Assembly (NCBI GenBank): GCA_000697665.1
Contig: KL197720.1
Span: 161,342 to 225,341 of the forward strand
Length of the DNA stretch: 64,000 bases
Source: Jaapia argillacea MUCL 33604
Lineage: Eukaryota; Basidiomycota; Agaricomycetes; Jaapiales; Jaapiaceae
Direction: 5' to 3'
The notes beneath the pieces were generated by a model. The model made no database searches. It was given only the letters and a program-made list of their open reading frames with translations, and was not told the DNA's origin. The position numbers were made by a program, and so were the translations under genes. Shown here piece after piece: positions 46,591 to 57,464 of the stretch. Position 1 is the stretch's first letter, and each line of letters begins with the position of its first letter.

Positions 46591-47229
46591 GGATACTTTG
46601 TCTGACCGTCTTGTTCACAATTGGATATTGACCTCACTGCAGCGATCCGGGATGGACCTGCGAGTGAACCTTGATGGGTTCGCGTGCCAAGGCCGAAATG
46701 AGCCTACCGTAATCAGGCGCCCTGAACGTTAAGCTTCGAGTTGGTTTCGAACTGGAGGACTTCCTGCCTATTGTCTTGAGGAGATTCTGAAGACGCCAAA
46801 AAGAAACTCTAAGACAATGAGGGGCTGTATGTCCGAGGAGAAGCGTTATGGGCTGGCGCGCCAGTACAATGGTGTGGCCATTTTTGGCAAGCCTGTTTAG
46901 GTTCGCTAGTGTTGATGGCTTCGGTACACCAAAATCTTTGCCAATATTGCTCCCTCCTCTGCTCTTCCAGCATCTATGGCTCAGATTTTCGTTTGCTGTG
47001 CTCCTCGTCGTCCTGGCCATCGACCAGCACGATGAAGGGCTTGGCGGCTGTCAACGGCGAGGGGTATCAAACCGGAACTGGCAGCCTCCGGGACGGATCC
47101 GAAATTACCGACTAGAGCACAAAGGCAAGAAGCAATCAAAACAATAAGACACGACCACTCTTATTCTGTCTTTCCTCTCACTCAACGAACACTTGTCGCT
47201 CCTTTTCGTCCTTTACAATAGCATGAGAT
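46591..47229. promoter_or_regulatory. Divergent region YVC1 / kinase
   Basis: 639 bp between opposite start codons. A minus-strand 128-codon frame with ATG (46634-47020) stops just before the channel start. It lacks any motif and could be an upstream open frame in the leader, or chance. Confidence 0.4.
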
Positions 47230-48917
47230 ATGGGTGCTGTCTGTGGTTGCATTTCTGATCCAGTCGACTATGAAGGAGAGGTCAACCTGTACTTTTTCGA
47301 GCTTCACAGGGCTGTCGGGAAAGGGGCATTCGGAAAGGCACGTGTCTAAATTGTGTTCTGCCGTGAAAATTTCTTACCAGGTCGTTGTTAGGTCAGAGTG
47401 GTGGAGCATAAGCGTACCAAGAAGCTGTACGCGTTGAAATATATCGACAAGGCCAAATGTATCAGACAAAAAGCCATGGCTAATGTCATTCAGGAACGAC
47501 GACTGCTTGAGGAGGTGAGTGGTTCATTCACGGAATTTTTGCCCTGACCCTCATTCTTCATATCAGATCGACCACGCTTACATTGTCAACCTCCGATTCG
47601 CCTTCCAAGATGACGAGAATTGCTTCTTTGTTCTTGATCTCATGTTAGGTGGTGACCTCCGATGTGAGATATTCGCAACTCGCTGCATCTACTTATCTGA
47701 CCCCCGTTCCAGTCCACCTAGAGCGGAAAGGCGGACTCGGAGAAGAGGCCGTTCGTTTATGGGTCGCCGAACTTGCCCTCGGCCTCGAATACCTTCACAG
47801 ACAACGGATTATTCACAGGTGTGCGCCAATCGTCTACTCTTCTGTCTGATTTAGCTCACATTTGTCTCAGGGATATTAAACCTGATAATATACTGCTTGA
47901 CTCTAACGGTCATGCCCATCTTACCGACTTCAACGTCGCCATCCACTACTCCGAGCGTCGTATGCACACCAGTGTCGCTGGCAGTATGGCTTATATGGCT
48001 CCAGAAGTTGTTGGGAAGAAGGGATACACGTGGTGTGTTGACTGGTGGAGTCTCGGAGTGACTGCATGGGAACTGCTTTTTCACAAGCGACCGTTCGATG
48101 GTCGTAGTGCGGAGAAGATTACACACTCAATCCTAAAGGACCCACTGAAGTATCCTGACAACGTCACTCAGTTGTGTAGCCCAGAAGGCGTGTCGGCCTT
48201 ATGTTCGGTGAGCTTCCTCTTGACAACTTTCTTTGATGAAACTGACTGACGTCCTCTCTCTCTCAAGTTTATCGAGCGGAATCCTAATCGACGCTTGGGT
48301 TGCAGGCCCGACGGGCAGGGGATTGAGGATGTCAAGTCACATCCATGGTTCGCATCAATTGATTGGCAGAAGCTTGAAAATAAAGAAGTGCCATCACCCT
48401 ACGTGCCTGATGTATGTTCCACTCCTTTCCTCTCGACCGTCCACCTTCTGATTTTTTTACCCGCTGTCCAGACAAACAAAGCCAATTTTGATGTGTCACA
48501 TGAGCTCGACGAATTCTTGATGGTGGAGAAACCATTGACTCATTCAAAACGGAAGGTCAACCCTGACCTGGAGAAGATGAAGCCTGAACTACGACAGCTG
48601 GAGGACCAGTGCGTATCCCTCTAGTCTGCTTCATCGTCTGTATATCTGATTTTCTGTGCCGGAACAGATTCAAAGTTTATGACTTCACAACATCGAACCG
48701 AACTACGTACTATCCTCTCAATGAACAAATCATTGCATCGAAGCAGGGCACTTCAGGCTCAGATCCCACCGTCTATGATCAATCGCAAACTGGCACCTTG
48801 ATTCCCACCGCGACATTCGTAGAACGATCACAAGCCGGCTCTCCATTACCTCAAGATTGGAATCACCGTTCAGTGGATATCCCCAGAGTACCACTCCCCC
48901 AGCCTCCCCGGGCTTGA
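47230..48917 (+). CDS. AGC-type Ser/Thr kinase, STK32/YANK-like
   Basis: The start MGAVCGCISDPVDYEGEVNL gives an N-terminal Gly-2 with Cys-5 and Cys-7, suitable for myristoylation plus palmitoylation and so membrane anchoring. The kinase domain is spread over about eight exons: ELHRAVGKGAFGK|VRVVEHK (glycine loop), LYALKYIDKAK (ATP-binding Lys), VIQERRLLEE (C-helix Glu), RIIHR|DIKPDNILLD (catalytic loop), LTDFNVAIHYSERR and SMAYMAPEVVGKKGYTWCVD. The metal-binding motif is DFN, not DFG, as in human STK32/YANK kinases. NPNRRLGCRPDGQGIEDVKS and the hydrophobic C-terminal extension (DEFLMVEKP) fit the AGC class. The tail is Ser/Pro/Gln-rich and ends LPQPPRA. Substrates are unknown. Confidence 0.88.
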
Positions 48918-49312
48918 TCGTTCGTTCTCTCGCATCTGAAGTTTGGAATTGACTCTTCGTTATCTGGACTACGTTTATCTTCCTTTTGTGGCTTTGCATC
49001 TCCTCAACTGTATCCTTACTGCTTGCATCCGTTTCGTTCGATCACGTTCTTCCCTCTTCCTCCGCATTTATTACAAACTCCTTGGCCCTCAAAGAGCTTG
49101 CAGGTCTTGCCATCTCCTACTTTATATTCACTTAATTTACTGTATGAGTAGCTCTCCGTGCCAAGCACACCTCGTGTATTGTATCTTTTTGGGTTATAGA
49201 ACAAATGATGTAGCCATGGCTCGAGAGTCGACTCGGAAGTCTGAAATGTTCGCTGACTTCCAGGGGCTTGGGCTTCTAGTTCGCAGACTGAACCGCTTGG
49301 TCTCTCACCGCC
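48918..49312. other. Short intergenic region
   Basis: 395 bp, T- and C-rich, holding the kinase 3' end and the macro-domain promoter. No gene is seen. Confidence 0.5.
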
Positions 49313-50587
49313 ATGCCTATCGTTCTTGACCAAATCAAGACTCTACGAGAGCTCTATAAGGCCACCATCTCACGGGCTGCAGATAAGCCACGCTATCCTG
49401 CTAATGGAGCGTTACTGGGTCGCGTTTCTCTGTTGTGAGTGACTGCGAAGGCGGCTCCTCACAGCTACTAGGTCGGATGATTTTGATGATGAGCCAGCCA
49501 AGGAGATATAACGAAGCTGCAGTTGGATTCGATTGTGAATGCAGCTAATCGTTCATTGCTAGGTATGTGTTCGCCTTATCTGTTTCCTTAAGATGAAAGG
49601 CTCAAGTAGGCGCAAAGGTGGTGGTGGAGGTAAGCGTCCATCAACGGTACGGGGAGACGTTGGAATTGGCTGGGTGCTCATAACACTACCAGTGGACGGC
49701 GCCATTCATTCGGCTGCTGGACCAAAGCTGAAGGCAGAATGTACGTTGGATCTGCGCTCTTAGGCTCTTGGTTGACTGATGGGGTTTGACCACACGTATT
49801 CCAGGTCGGACATTGGGCGGATGTGACACGGGGGATTCAAAGATAACGAAAGGCCACAATCTACCCTCGTCCGATTGTCCCTTACCCTTATGCTGACGGA
49901 GCTCTGACCGGTTCACTTTTCTCCACTCAGACAACATATCATCCACACTGTCGGTCCTATCTACTCTGATCCAGATGAAGACGCCCCTCTCTTGGCCTCA
50001 TGCTATAGAACGAGTCTCGAGCTTGCCCTCAAGAACTCTTTGAGGCATATCGTCAGTCCAAGATCAATTCTGTCACCATCCAGCTCGATTCACTTCCTTC
50101 CTAGGCATTTCCGTCTATATCGACTGGAATCTATGGGTATCCCATCAAAGACGCCACTCATATCGCCTTGAATGAAGTTCGGGTGTTCTTGGATAAGGGC
50201 GAACCCAGCAAGGTAGATCATCTCATTCCTTATTCTCTTATTTGGCTCTTCTCATCTGCACGAAAGCTCGACCGCGTGGTATTCGTCGTGTGGAGCGACG
50301 CGGATAAACTGGTCTATGAGTGAGTGTCTTGATCTCCGACCCAGACCAAGTGATACCGAGCCTATCGCATTCTTGTTAGGAACCTTCTGCCCCTCTATTT
50401 CCCACCTTCCGACGAGGCGGCCGCCGAAAATGTTGGAGAAACGGCCCCCATTCCTCCTGACACCGGTGGCAAACTGACTGACGAACCTACCAAATCCAAG
50501 GATGATCCTATCAAAGTTGGAGAGGATACCCAGGAGGCAGATGATCTTCTCAAAGAAACAAACGACCCTGTCCAGAGCAAATGTTGA
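49313..50587 (+). CDS. Macro-domain protein (ADP-ribose binding/hydrolysis)
   Basis: Macro domains bind ADP-ribose and many remove it from proteins or hydrolyse O-acetyl-ADP-ribose. The start MPIVLDQIKTLRELYKATIS is followed by short exons giving LQLDSIVNAANRSLLG, GGGVDGAIHSAAGPKLKAE and CRTLGGCDTGDSKITKGHNL. Next come HTVGPIYSDPDEDAPLLASC, SLELALKNSLRHIAFPSIST and GIYGYPIKDATHIALNEV. The NAANRSLLGGGGVDGAIH and STGIYGYP loops are the two ligand-binding loops of the MacroD-type class. The C-terminus (SDEAAAENVGETAPIPPDTG onward) is acidic and disordered, ending VQSKC with TGA at 50585-50587. About seven exons. Confidence 0.9.
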
Positions 50588-51035
50588 GCCCTTTCAGAAA
50601 CGATGTGTTCCTTTCTGACGTGTACCTATTTGCTACCGTCTCCTTCACAATGTCTCAGTGAGTGCTTACATCCTTCATCTAGACCATTCAAGCTCATACA
50701 TACAAGCACGCTGTTCATCGGATGTAGTGATCACGGAATACTATTTCTGCTTCTGCCGTCAGAGTCTGTCCCTCACGTGATCAAAAAGAGAGGCATACTG
50801 CCCGCTCCGGGCCTTTGCGCTCCGGTCGTTGCAGCATACCACTCTCTCGCCCTACGAAGAAGAGGTGTCGTATGACTTACACGCGTCGCGATTGTTGCTT
50901 CGCCGTCAATTTTCCGTGATGTGATCTGGGGTGGCTTGCTGGAGGCAAGGGCATAAGAAGGCCCACGCCGGTGTGTTCTCTTGAACTCGGTTTTCTCCCT
51001 CTCGCTTCTCAACAGCCCAGTTTCGGAGCATCAAT
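50588..51035. other. Intergenic, transporter promoter
   Basis: 448 bp upstream of the sugar transporter. Contains a CT-rich tract right before the start codon (CTCCCTCTCGCTTCTC), typical of basidiomycete promoters. No coding region. Confidence 0.45.
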
Positions 51036-53316
51036 ATGGGGCGTGTTTACAACATCTTCGTTGCAGCTTTCATCTCAATTGGTGAGTTCTTCGCGAGGTT
51101 AATGCTGACCGTGTTGCTAAAAGTTCAAGCTGGGTAGGGTCATTCTTGTTTGGGTGCGTATGCTTCCTGTGTCCGTGTCGAGGCAGCTAATGGTGCGAAC
51201 GAACACGCAATTGCAGTTACGATAGGTTAGTCCTCGTGCTCACCTTTACGGCATTTACTCAATTACATTTCCTTGCAGCGGGATCATTTCTTCTGTTCTT
51301 ACTTTCAATCAATTTCATGGATACTTCGGTTTCACTGCAAACAGCAACCTTGCTGGCGCTGTAGTCTCGACGTTTACTGGTGAGATTCTTCTCGTCTATG
51401 CCGCGTTGGTGTATAGCTAACTCTTGTTACAGGGGGTTGTTTCTTCGGCTCTGCTGCCGGAGGATGGTATGTTCTACTATACCTTGTGTCAATCAATTCA
51501 TGTCATTGGCAATAAGGTTGAACGACAAAATTGGGCGAAAGCGAACAATTCAGGTTTGCTGCTTATTTATTGTCTAAGTATGTTGCTGAGGTCCATCAAA
51601 GATAGGAGCGATGTTTGCGCTTTGGGGTTGTGCCATGCAAGGTGGTGCCAACAACTATGCCTGCTTGCTCATCGGTCGTATCGTTGGTGGAGTTGCAATT
51701 GGGTACGCTTTCGTCAAGTGTTATCATGGTTGTATTGACGGGAACATGTTTCAGCATGCTCTCAATGACTGTTCCGTTATACAATGTAAGGATTGGGTTT
51801 ACCAGTACGAGATGGGCATCTTACTCTTGTGCAGACGGAGATCGCACCTCCCAAGATCAGAGGTTTCATTGTTGGATTAGCCCAACAAATGATTGGCATT
51901 GGGTTCATTGTTGCCAATTGGGTAAGATGGGTATTTCTCCCTATGTCTGGTTCTGACACAACCATCTCCAGGTGGGATACGGCTGCCAATATCTTGGCAG
52001 TAATGCTCAGTGGAGACTCCCCCTCGCCCTCCAAGTGCGTTTATGTAATAACATGCCGATGACAATCTTACTGATGAACCGTTCTGCAGCTCATCCCCGC
52101 CATTCTTCTTCTGATCGGGACACAATTCTTGCCCTTTAGTCCGGTGAGCCGCCATCACATTGCTATTCCTCTTTCTTTCCTCACCCCAATCAGCGTTGGC
52201 TTCTCGAAGTTGGTCGTGATGAAGAAGCCCGTCAGGCCCTTTATCAGCTCCATGGTACCTCGACCCCCGAGAACAAGGAAGCCGCAGATCGTGAATACAT
52301 GGAAATGCACGACAGCATCAAAGTCGAACTACTCACACGCAGCAGTAGCATCCTCGATCTATTTGCGACCCGTGCTATGATGCGACGGACACTGGTCGCG
52401 TGCGGTGTCCAGATATTTGGGCAATTCACGGGCATCAATGGTGAGTGGTCCTAGTTGCAGTGAATGACTAGCGCCGCTGAAATCTCTCGCCCAGTGATCA
52501 ACTACTTCGGCCCCCAGATGTATGAGACCTTGGGACTTAGTCCTGGCAAGGTTCTCTTGGTACAAGGCATCTACGGTGCAGTTGGACCGATCACGAACTT
52601 CTTGTGAGCCGCCTTCTTCAGAGCCGTATCGCGATGATGACTTCTATCCTTTTCCAGCTTCATCATCTTCATTCTCGACCGCGTTGGCCGCAAGAAGCCC
52701 CTGATGTTTGGAACTGGCAGCTTTGTGATCACCTTCTCCATCCTCAGCGCCATCGTCGCTTCGTTCCCACCTGGCGGCGAGACCACAAACTTGGCAGCAC
52801 AGCGAGCCGGGATTGCAATGATTTTCCTGACATCCATCTTCTTCAGTTTAAGTTTGGGCCCTGTTTCTTGGGTGCTTGCCAGTCAGTCTACCCTCGTGTC
52901 AACTTCCTAACAGTCCTGATGAACTTCTTCCGCAGGCGAAGTATTCCCCACTCGGGTCCGTTCCGTCGGCACCAGTTTGGCGACATGCTGCAATTGGGCT
53001 TTCAATGTGTTGTTCTCGCAGGTCTCCCCGATCGCGATGACGAACATAGGCTGGAAATTCTATATCGTCTTCGTTTGTCTCAACGCCATTGACTTCTTGA
53101 TCATCATGTTCTTATTCCCAGAGACTAAAGGTATGGATCCATCCCAAACTTGTTCTTTTCATTTTGAGCATCTCTCGAATTTTCATCACAGGCAAAACTC
53201 TGGAGGAGATGGCGGTTGTATTCGGGGACGATGTTGACGCTAGACAAGTGCTCGATGACCATGGAGTTTCTGAGAAGGCGGGGGACATGACGAAGCACGA
53301 GGTTCATACCGCGTAG
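51036..53316 (+). CDS. MFS sugar transporter
   Basis: Twelve-helix proton-coupled monosaccharide transporter family. The start MGRVYNIFVAAFISI joins GSFLFGYDSGIISSVLTFNQ. Further exons give NSNLAGAVVSTFTGGCFFGS, the loop motif LNDKIGRKRT, ANNYACLLIGRIVGGVAIGM, SMTVPLYN|TEIAPPKIRG, the central loop RWLLEVGRDEEARQALYQLH, VQIFGQFTGINVINYFGPQM, the second loop motif DRVGRKKPLMFG, EVFPTRVRSVGTSLATCCNW and the signature PETKGKTLEEM. It ends KHEVHTA with TAG at 53314-53316. About eleven exons with introns near 50-60 nt. The family is secure; the transported sugar is not deducible. Confidence 0.92.
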
Positions 53317-53644
53317 CTTCCTGGGGATCAGGGGATGCCGGCGACTACAACCGGCGTGAGTTTCAGAAGGGATTGTATCATTTGTTGGTGGACGAGTCAA
53401 CTCCAATCAGGGATGGAATTTCGGGCCTCGAGCTAGCTCTGGTTGGCTGCATGCATATATGCTTTATTATAGTCTGCCTAAACCAGTCGAATAACTTGTC
53501 CTGTGAGATCTGAGGGGGAACGTTGAATAACGGAATAGTCCTCCCAACGTCGTGGGAGGAACTCTGCGTGTGGATTTTGGCCATGACAGCACTTGGATTG
53601 GACTTGGATTGGACTCAACCACGAATTAGCCCCACTTGCAGCTC
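53317..53644. other. Short intergenic region
   Basis: 328 bp between the transporter stop and the ankyrin-protein start. Nothing is recognisable. Confidence 0.5.
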
Positions 53645-54485
53645 ATGAGGTTCTTGTCTCTGCAGTCGCTACCTGTGGAAGTGAGTGCACAAACTCGACA
53701 ATCTACACCCTGGCCATGGTCTTGATTGTATCTCGCATTAGCTTCTTCTCGAAATTCAGACATATGCACTATCTGAATTCCTTCCCATCACATCAAAGCA
53801 CCTCCACGATGTGTTCAACCAGTCTTCATCCTCATTTCGTGCCCAGTATATTGCTGGTCGATGTGACCATCCCAACTTCTCGACTTTGATCAGCAGTGCG
53901 CTGTGTTACCCGCTTTGTACCAAACAAGTCTTAGAAGCCATTCTTCGCAGCAGGGAGCCCTGTGCTGGTGCCTTAGATCCACCTGTGCTGCCGAGGAGAT
54001 TTTTCCGATCTCTAACTCCCAAATCTCCCACAAATTCTGCAGGAAGGGAAATCCAATGGTCGAAACGTGACGCACCCCTCCCTTTCCTCGAATTCTTGTA
54101 CAACACTCCACATCTCCCTCCGCCGAACTCTAATTCCCATGATGGGTATCCCTTGACCAAAGCCGTCCATGCTGGTTTTATACCCCTCGTCCGATTTCTA
54201 CTCGAGCATGGTGCATCTCCTCGTCACAAAGACGGGTTAGCTGTCACTGTGGCTATTCGTCGGCGTGATCTCTCGTTGGTCAAGATGCTGGTTGAGCGAG
54301 GTGGTTCGTCGAATGCTTCGGGAGAGAAGTGCTCAGGGAAGAAGCGTCGGCTGGAAGATAGGGTCGAGTTGTCATCGGAGATGTTGAGGGTAGCTGTGAA
54401 ATGTGATGCGAGGGATATTGTGGAATATCTAAGGGGAAAAGGTTGCGTTCCAGATATGAAGACTTTGCGGCTGATGATGCATTGA
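53645..54485 (+). CDS. Ankyrin-repeat protein
   Basis: Exon 1 (53645-53680) reads MRFLSLQSLPVE and is followed by GTGAGT. A CAG acceptor opens exon 2 with TYALSEFLPITSKHLHDVFN, continuing SSSSFRAQYIAGRCDHPN. The ankyrin region is GYPLTKAVHAGFIPLVRFLL then EHGASPRHKDGLAVTVAIRR and RDLSLVKMLVERGGSSNAS, with one more degenerate repeat (LRVAVKCDARDIVEYLRGKG). A basic insert (KCSGKKRRLEDR) sits between repeats. It ends LRLMMH with TGA at 54483-54485. About 240 residues; probably a protein-binding adaptor with no visible partner. Confidence 0.75.
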
Positions 54486-55354
54486 CTGCGAAACGATGGC
54501 GACGGGTATGTCAGTCTTTCCTTGTCGAGCCATATCTATGTCTGATTTATCCATTAAATTTCGATACCCGAAGTAGGATTCTGCCAGGCGCCTTTTATAC
54601 TCGACCGAGTTGCCTCATCCTCGGACCCGTTCCAGACCTTCAAAGTTCGGCCCACCCCACCTGCCGACGCATACCCTCCCAAGTAACTCTCGAAGTTCCC
54701 AGATAATTCTGCTGTGCGGTCCACCGCCGATCAATCCATAGACTTGTCCCTATGACCTGAAATAGCAGGCCATGACGAAGACTTCTCGAGCTCGCTGGAT
54801 CGGTTTTTTGGCGTGGCTCCACATGCTCTAAGGTTGCTTCTCGGAGGCACACTCATGTCGCCGGTTTGGTACGTCTAGAGAGGGAAATCTTTCATTACTC
54901 GAGAGACCTGGGTTCAACCGCCGGTTTCTCTTGCCCTGCAAAATGACGGCCAACTGTTCAGAAAGAAACCATCTCCACAACTATCTACTAAAATCAACCA
55001 GATCGCGCCGAACAGTACGTCTCCAAGCATCACTAGTCGATTGAATCACTCACTTAATAACCGCAGATTGCGTGATTCACGACTGACCACATGTTCAACA
55101 TTTCCATATATGCCTCCATCTCCTTGTCTCGCACCCCTTCCCGCCAAGCCCACACCTGAAAAACTTGAAAGAAGTCGCAGAAGCCCTCCCATTTTGGAAC
55201 TATGAGAACAACGTGCGCTGACTTCGCATGGAACTGTGATATCTCCCAACTACCGCCTCCATCATTTTTACGCGGAGTGGCTATAAAATGTTGGGCTTAC
55301 GACGTTTCTTGGCAGTATCTGAGTGATCAAGTCTTCGCCTTGTTGCAGCTCAAC
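54486..55354. other. Intergenic, 870 bp
   Basis: Upstream of the secreted phytase-like gene. A GGGTTCAACC segment near 54910 looks like a tRNA T-loop, but its stems do not pair, so no tRNA is called. No gene is supported. Confidence 0.45.
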
Positions 55355-57348
55355 ATGATATCGTCATTTATCGTTGCACTTTGGATCCTTCTCGCTCCAC
55401 TCCAGGCGCAAGCCTTCCCCGCTACCGTTGAAGACTTCTTCTCCAGGGCTTCCTTGAATCCTTACACTGATCCTGATCCGACGTGGGCCGTGTCTGCCAC
55501 AATCAATGGCCAGACATTCATCAACAAGGTTCGCTTCTTCTTTTATTTACGAGGCTCTCTCCAATTGACTGCAAATATCAGGGCCTGGTGGCATTCGGAT
55601 TAATCCCCTCCAATTTTACTGATTCTACTGGTTGGTGCCATTTCGCCCTAATTGGGGAGAATAAGCTCAAGATTCACGACTCTTGTCTTCTGATAGGTGA
55701 TACAATGGGCGGTATTGGAAGTGCTATTGCACTCAAGAGTGGAACCTTCACCAAGACCTCCGGCACCACTTACACTGGAACAATCATCGCCCAACCTGAC
55801 CGCGGTTACAATGTGTAAAGCACAATAACATCCTGTGTTCATGGTATCTTCTCACGTCGACTCAATTTCAGAGTGCAAACAGTCGACTATCAAGCCCGAC
55901 AACAAGAAATTGATTTCGTTCTCATCCCATTCTACGGGCCAGGAAATCTTACTTTCACCACTGCGCTCAATACTTTGCAGCTAACTTACAAGGGGACGAC
56001 CTTGTACTACGAACGCAACGGCACAGATACTACCGGCCTTGACGCTCTCGGTGTTCGTCCCCAAATGGCTGGTTTCGGTATAGACCCGAATGCCGATCCT
56101 GCGATGCCTATCGCTTCAGCATCGTACAACCATCTGAGCACTGATGCTGAGGGTGTTGCTTTTAATAGCGATGGGACGTGAGTAGTTGTTGTAGTCTCGC
56201 CAGGAACGCGTATTCACCTATTCTTTTGCTTGACAGGTTCTGGGTTAGTGACGAATATGGGCCGTATATCTATCGCTACAGCGCTACGGGAAACCTTATA
56301 CAGACGATTCAACCTCCCAGTGCATTCCTTCCATACACCAACGGTGCCCTAAATTTCACCTCTGTGACGGATCCGACTACAGGGCGGGTAGGCAACCAAG
56401 GTTCGTTATATTGTTCGCAGGGCTTGGTTTTCGATCGATTGACATGCACAACGCGTAGGCTTTGAAGGCCTTTCCTTAGACCCTACCGGAACGACTCTAT
56501 ATGCACTCTTACAATCCGCTTTAGTCCAAGACGGTGGCTCGGACAAGTCTACCTCGCGATACACCAGGCTCCTCGCATATGATATTACCCAGACGATTCC
56601 ACTGCTCGTTGGCGAATATGTCGTCCCTTTGCCCCAAAACAGCAAGGGGAATACTTTGGCTGCGAGCGAAGCCCATTTTTTGGGTGATGGGATTTTCTTA
56701 GTACTTTCTAGGGACGGAGACGGTCATGGCGGGAGTAGCGATAAATCCTCTTACAAGTAAGCACTAGTGTCTCAGGGCGCGCACCTGTACTGAACTGGAC
56801 CTACACCGCAAGGCAAGCTGATTTGCTCGATATCTCCGGAGCCATTGACATACATGGAACCGTGTACGACAATGCAACCAACCCGATCGCCAACTCGGGC
56901 ACCCTCGTTTCGGGAATTACGCCTGGAACGTATGTTTCCTTCGTGAACTATATCAATGACACCCAGTTGGCAAGATTTGGTCTCCACAATGGTCAGCACG
57001 ACTTCTTTCCGGCGTTCTTTGACACTCATACTCTGATTCACCCGGCAGGAAAGCCTGCGGATCAAACTTTGATTGACGCCAAGTGGGAGTCTCTGGCTGT
57101 CGTCTCTTGTCAAGATCCTACTTATCCCGACGACTTCTTCCTATTCACCGCTGTACGTCCCTTTATCGAAGGTTCAGTCTCGATTCAGACCTGCAGAATT
57201 AACTCGGTCTCCTTAGTCGGACAATGACTTTATCACCACACAAGGTGTTTCCGGTGGCGTTCCATACAACGCGGGGCTTGACAATGACAACCAGTTCATG
57301 GTCTTCCGAATTACCCTTCCCAGCGCCGTGGCCGTAGGATTAGCATAA
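55355..57348 (+). CDS. Secreted phytase-esterase-like domain protein
   Basis: The start MISSFIVALWILLAPLQAQA is a clear signal peptide with cleavage expected near AQA|FPA. The mature part follows in about nine exons: TVEDFFSRASLNPYTDPDPT, GLVAFGLIPSNFTDSTG, DTMGGIGSAIALKSGTF, DRGYNVQTVDYQARQQEIDF, STDAEGVAFNSDGTFWVSDE, YGPYIYRYSATGNLIQTIQP and GFEGLSLDPTGTTLYALLQS. Then come EAHFLGDGIFLVLSRDGDGH, WESLAVVSCQDPTYPDDFFL and SDNDFITTQGVSGGVPYNAG. The E-G-hydrophobic plus FWVSDEYGP blocks match the esterase-like-of-phytase beta-propeller family (PF13449 type). Enzyme activity is unproven for most members. N-glycosylation sequons (NFT, NGT, NDT) fit secretion. It ends VAVGLA with TAA at 57346-57348, 117 bp from the convergent amidohydrolase end. 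Confidence 0.85.
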
Positions 57349-57464
57349 GACTCCTCGAAACTAGTGCTGGTACGATAGTTTTGGCGGTGCATTTTATTCT
57401 AACACGGATTCTATAGCGGTATGAGGACAACATAGAGAAGGGTATATAATCCTTGAATGACGGT

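Noticed and set aside
54840-54960. tRNA-like GGGTTCAACC segment
   Set aside because: The five-base T stem does not pair across the loop and no acceptor or D arm could be fitted.
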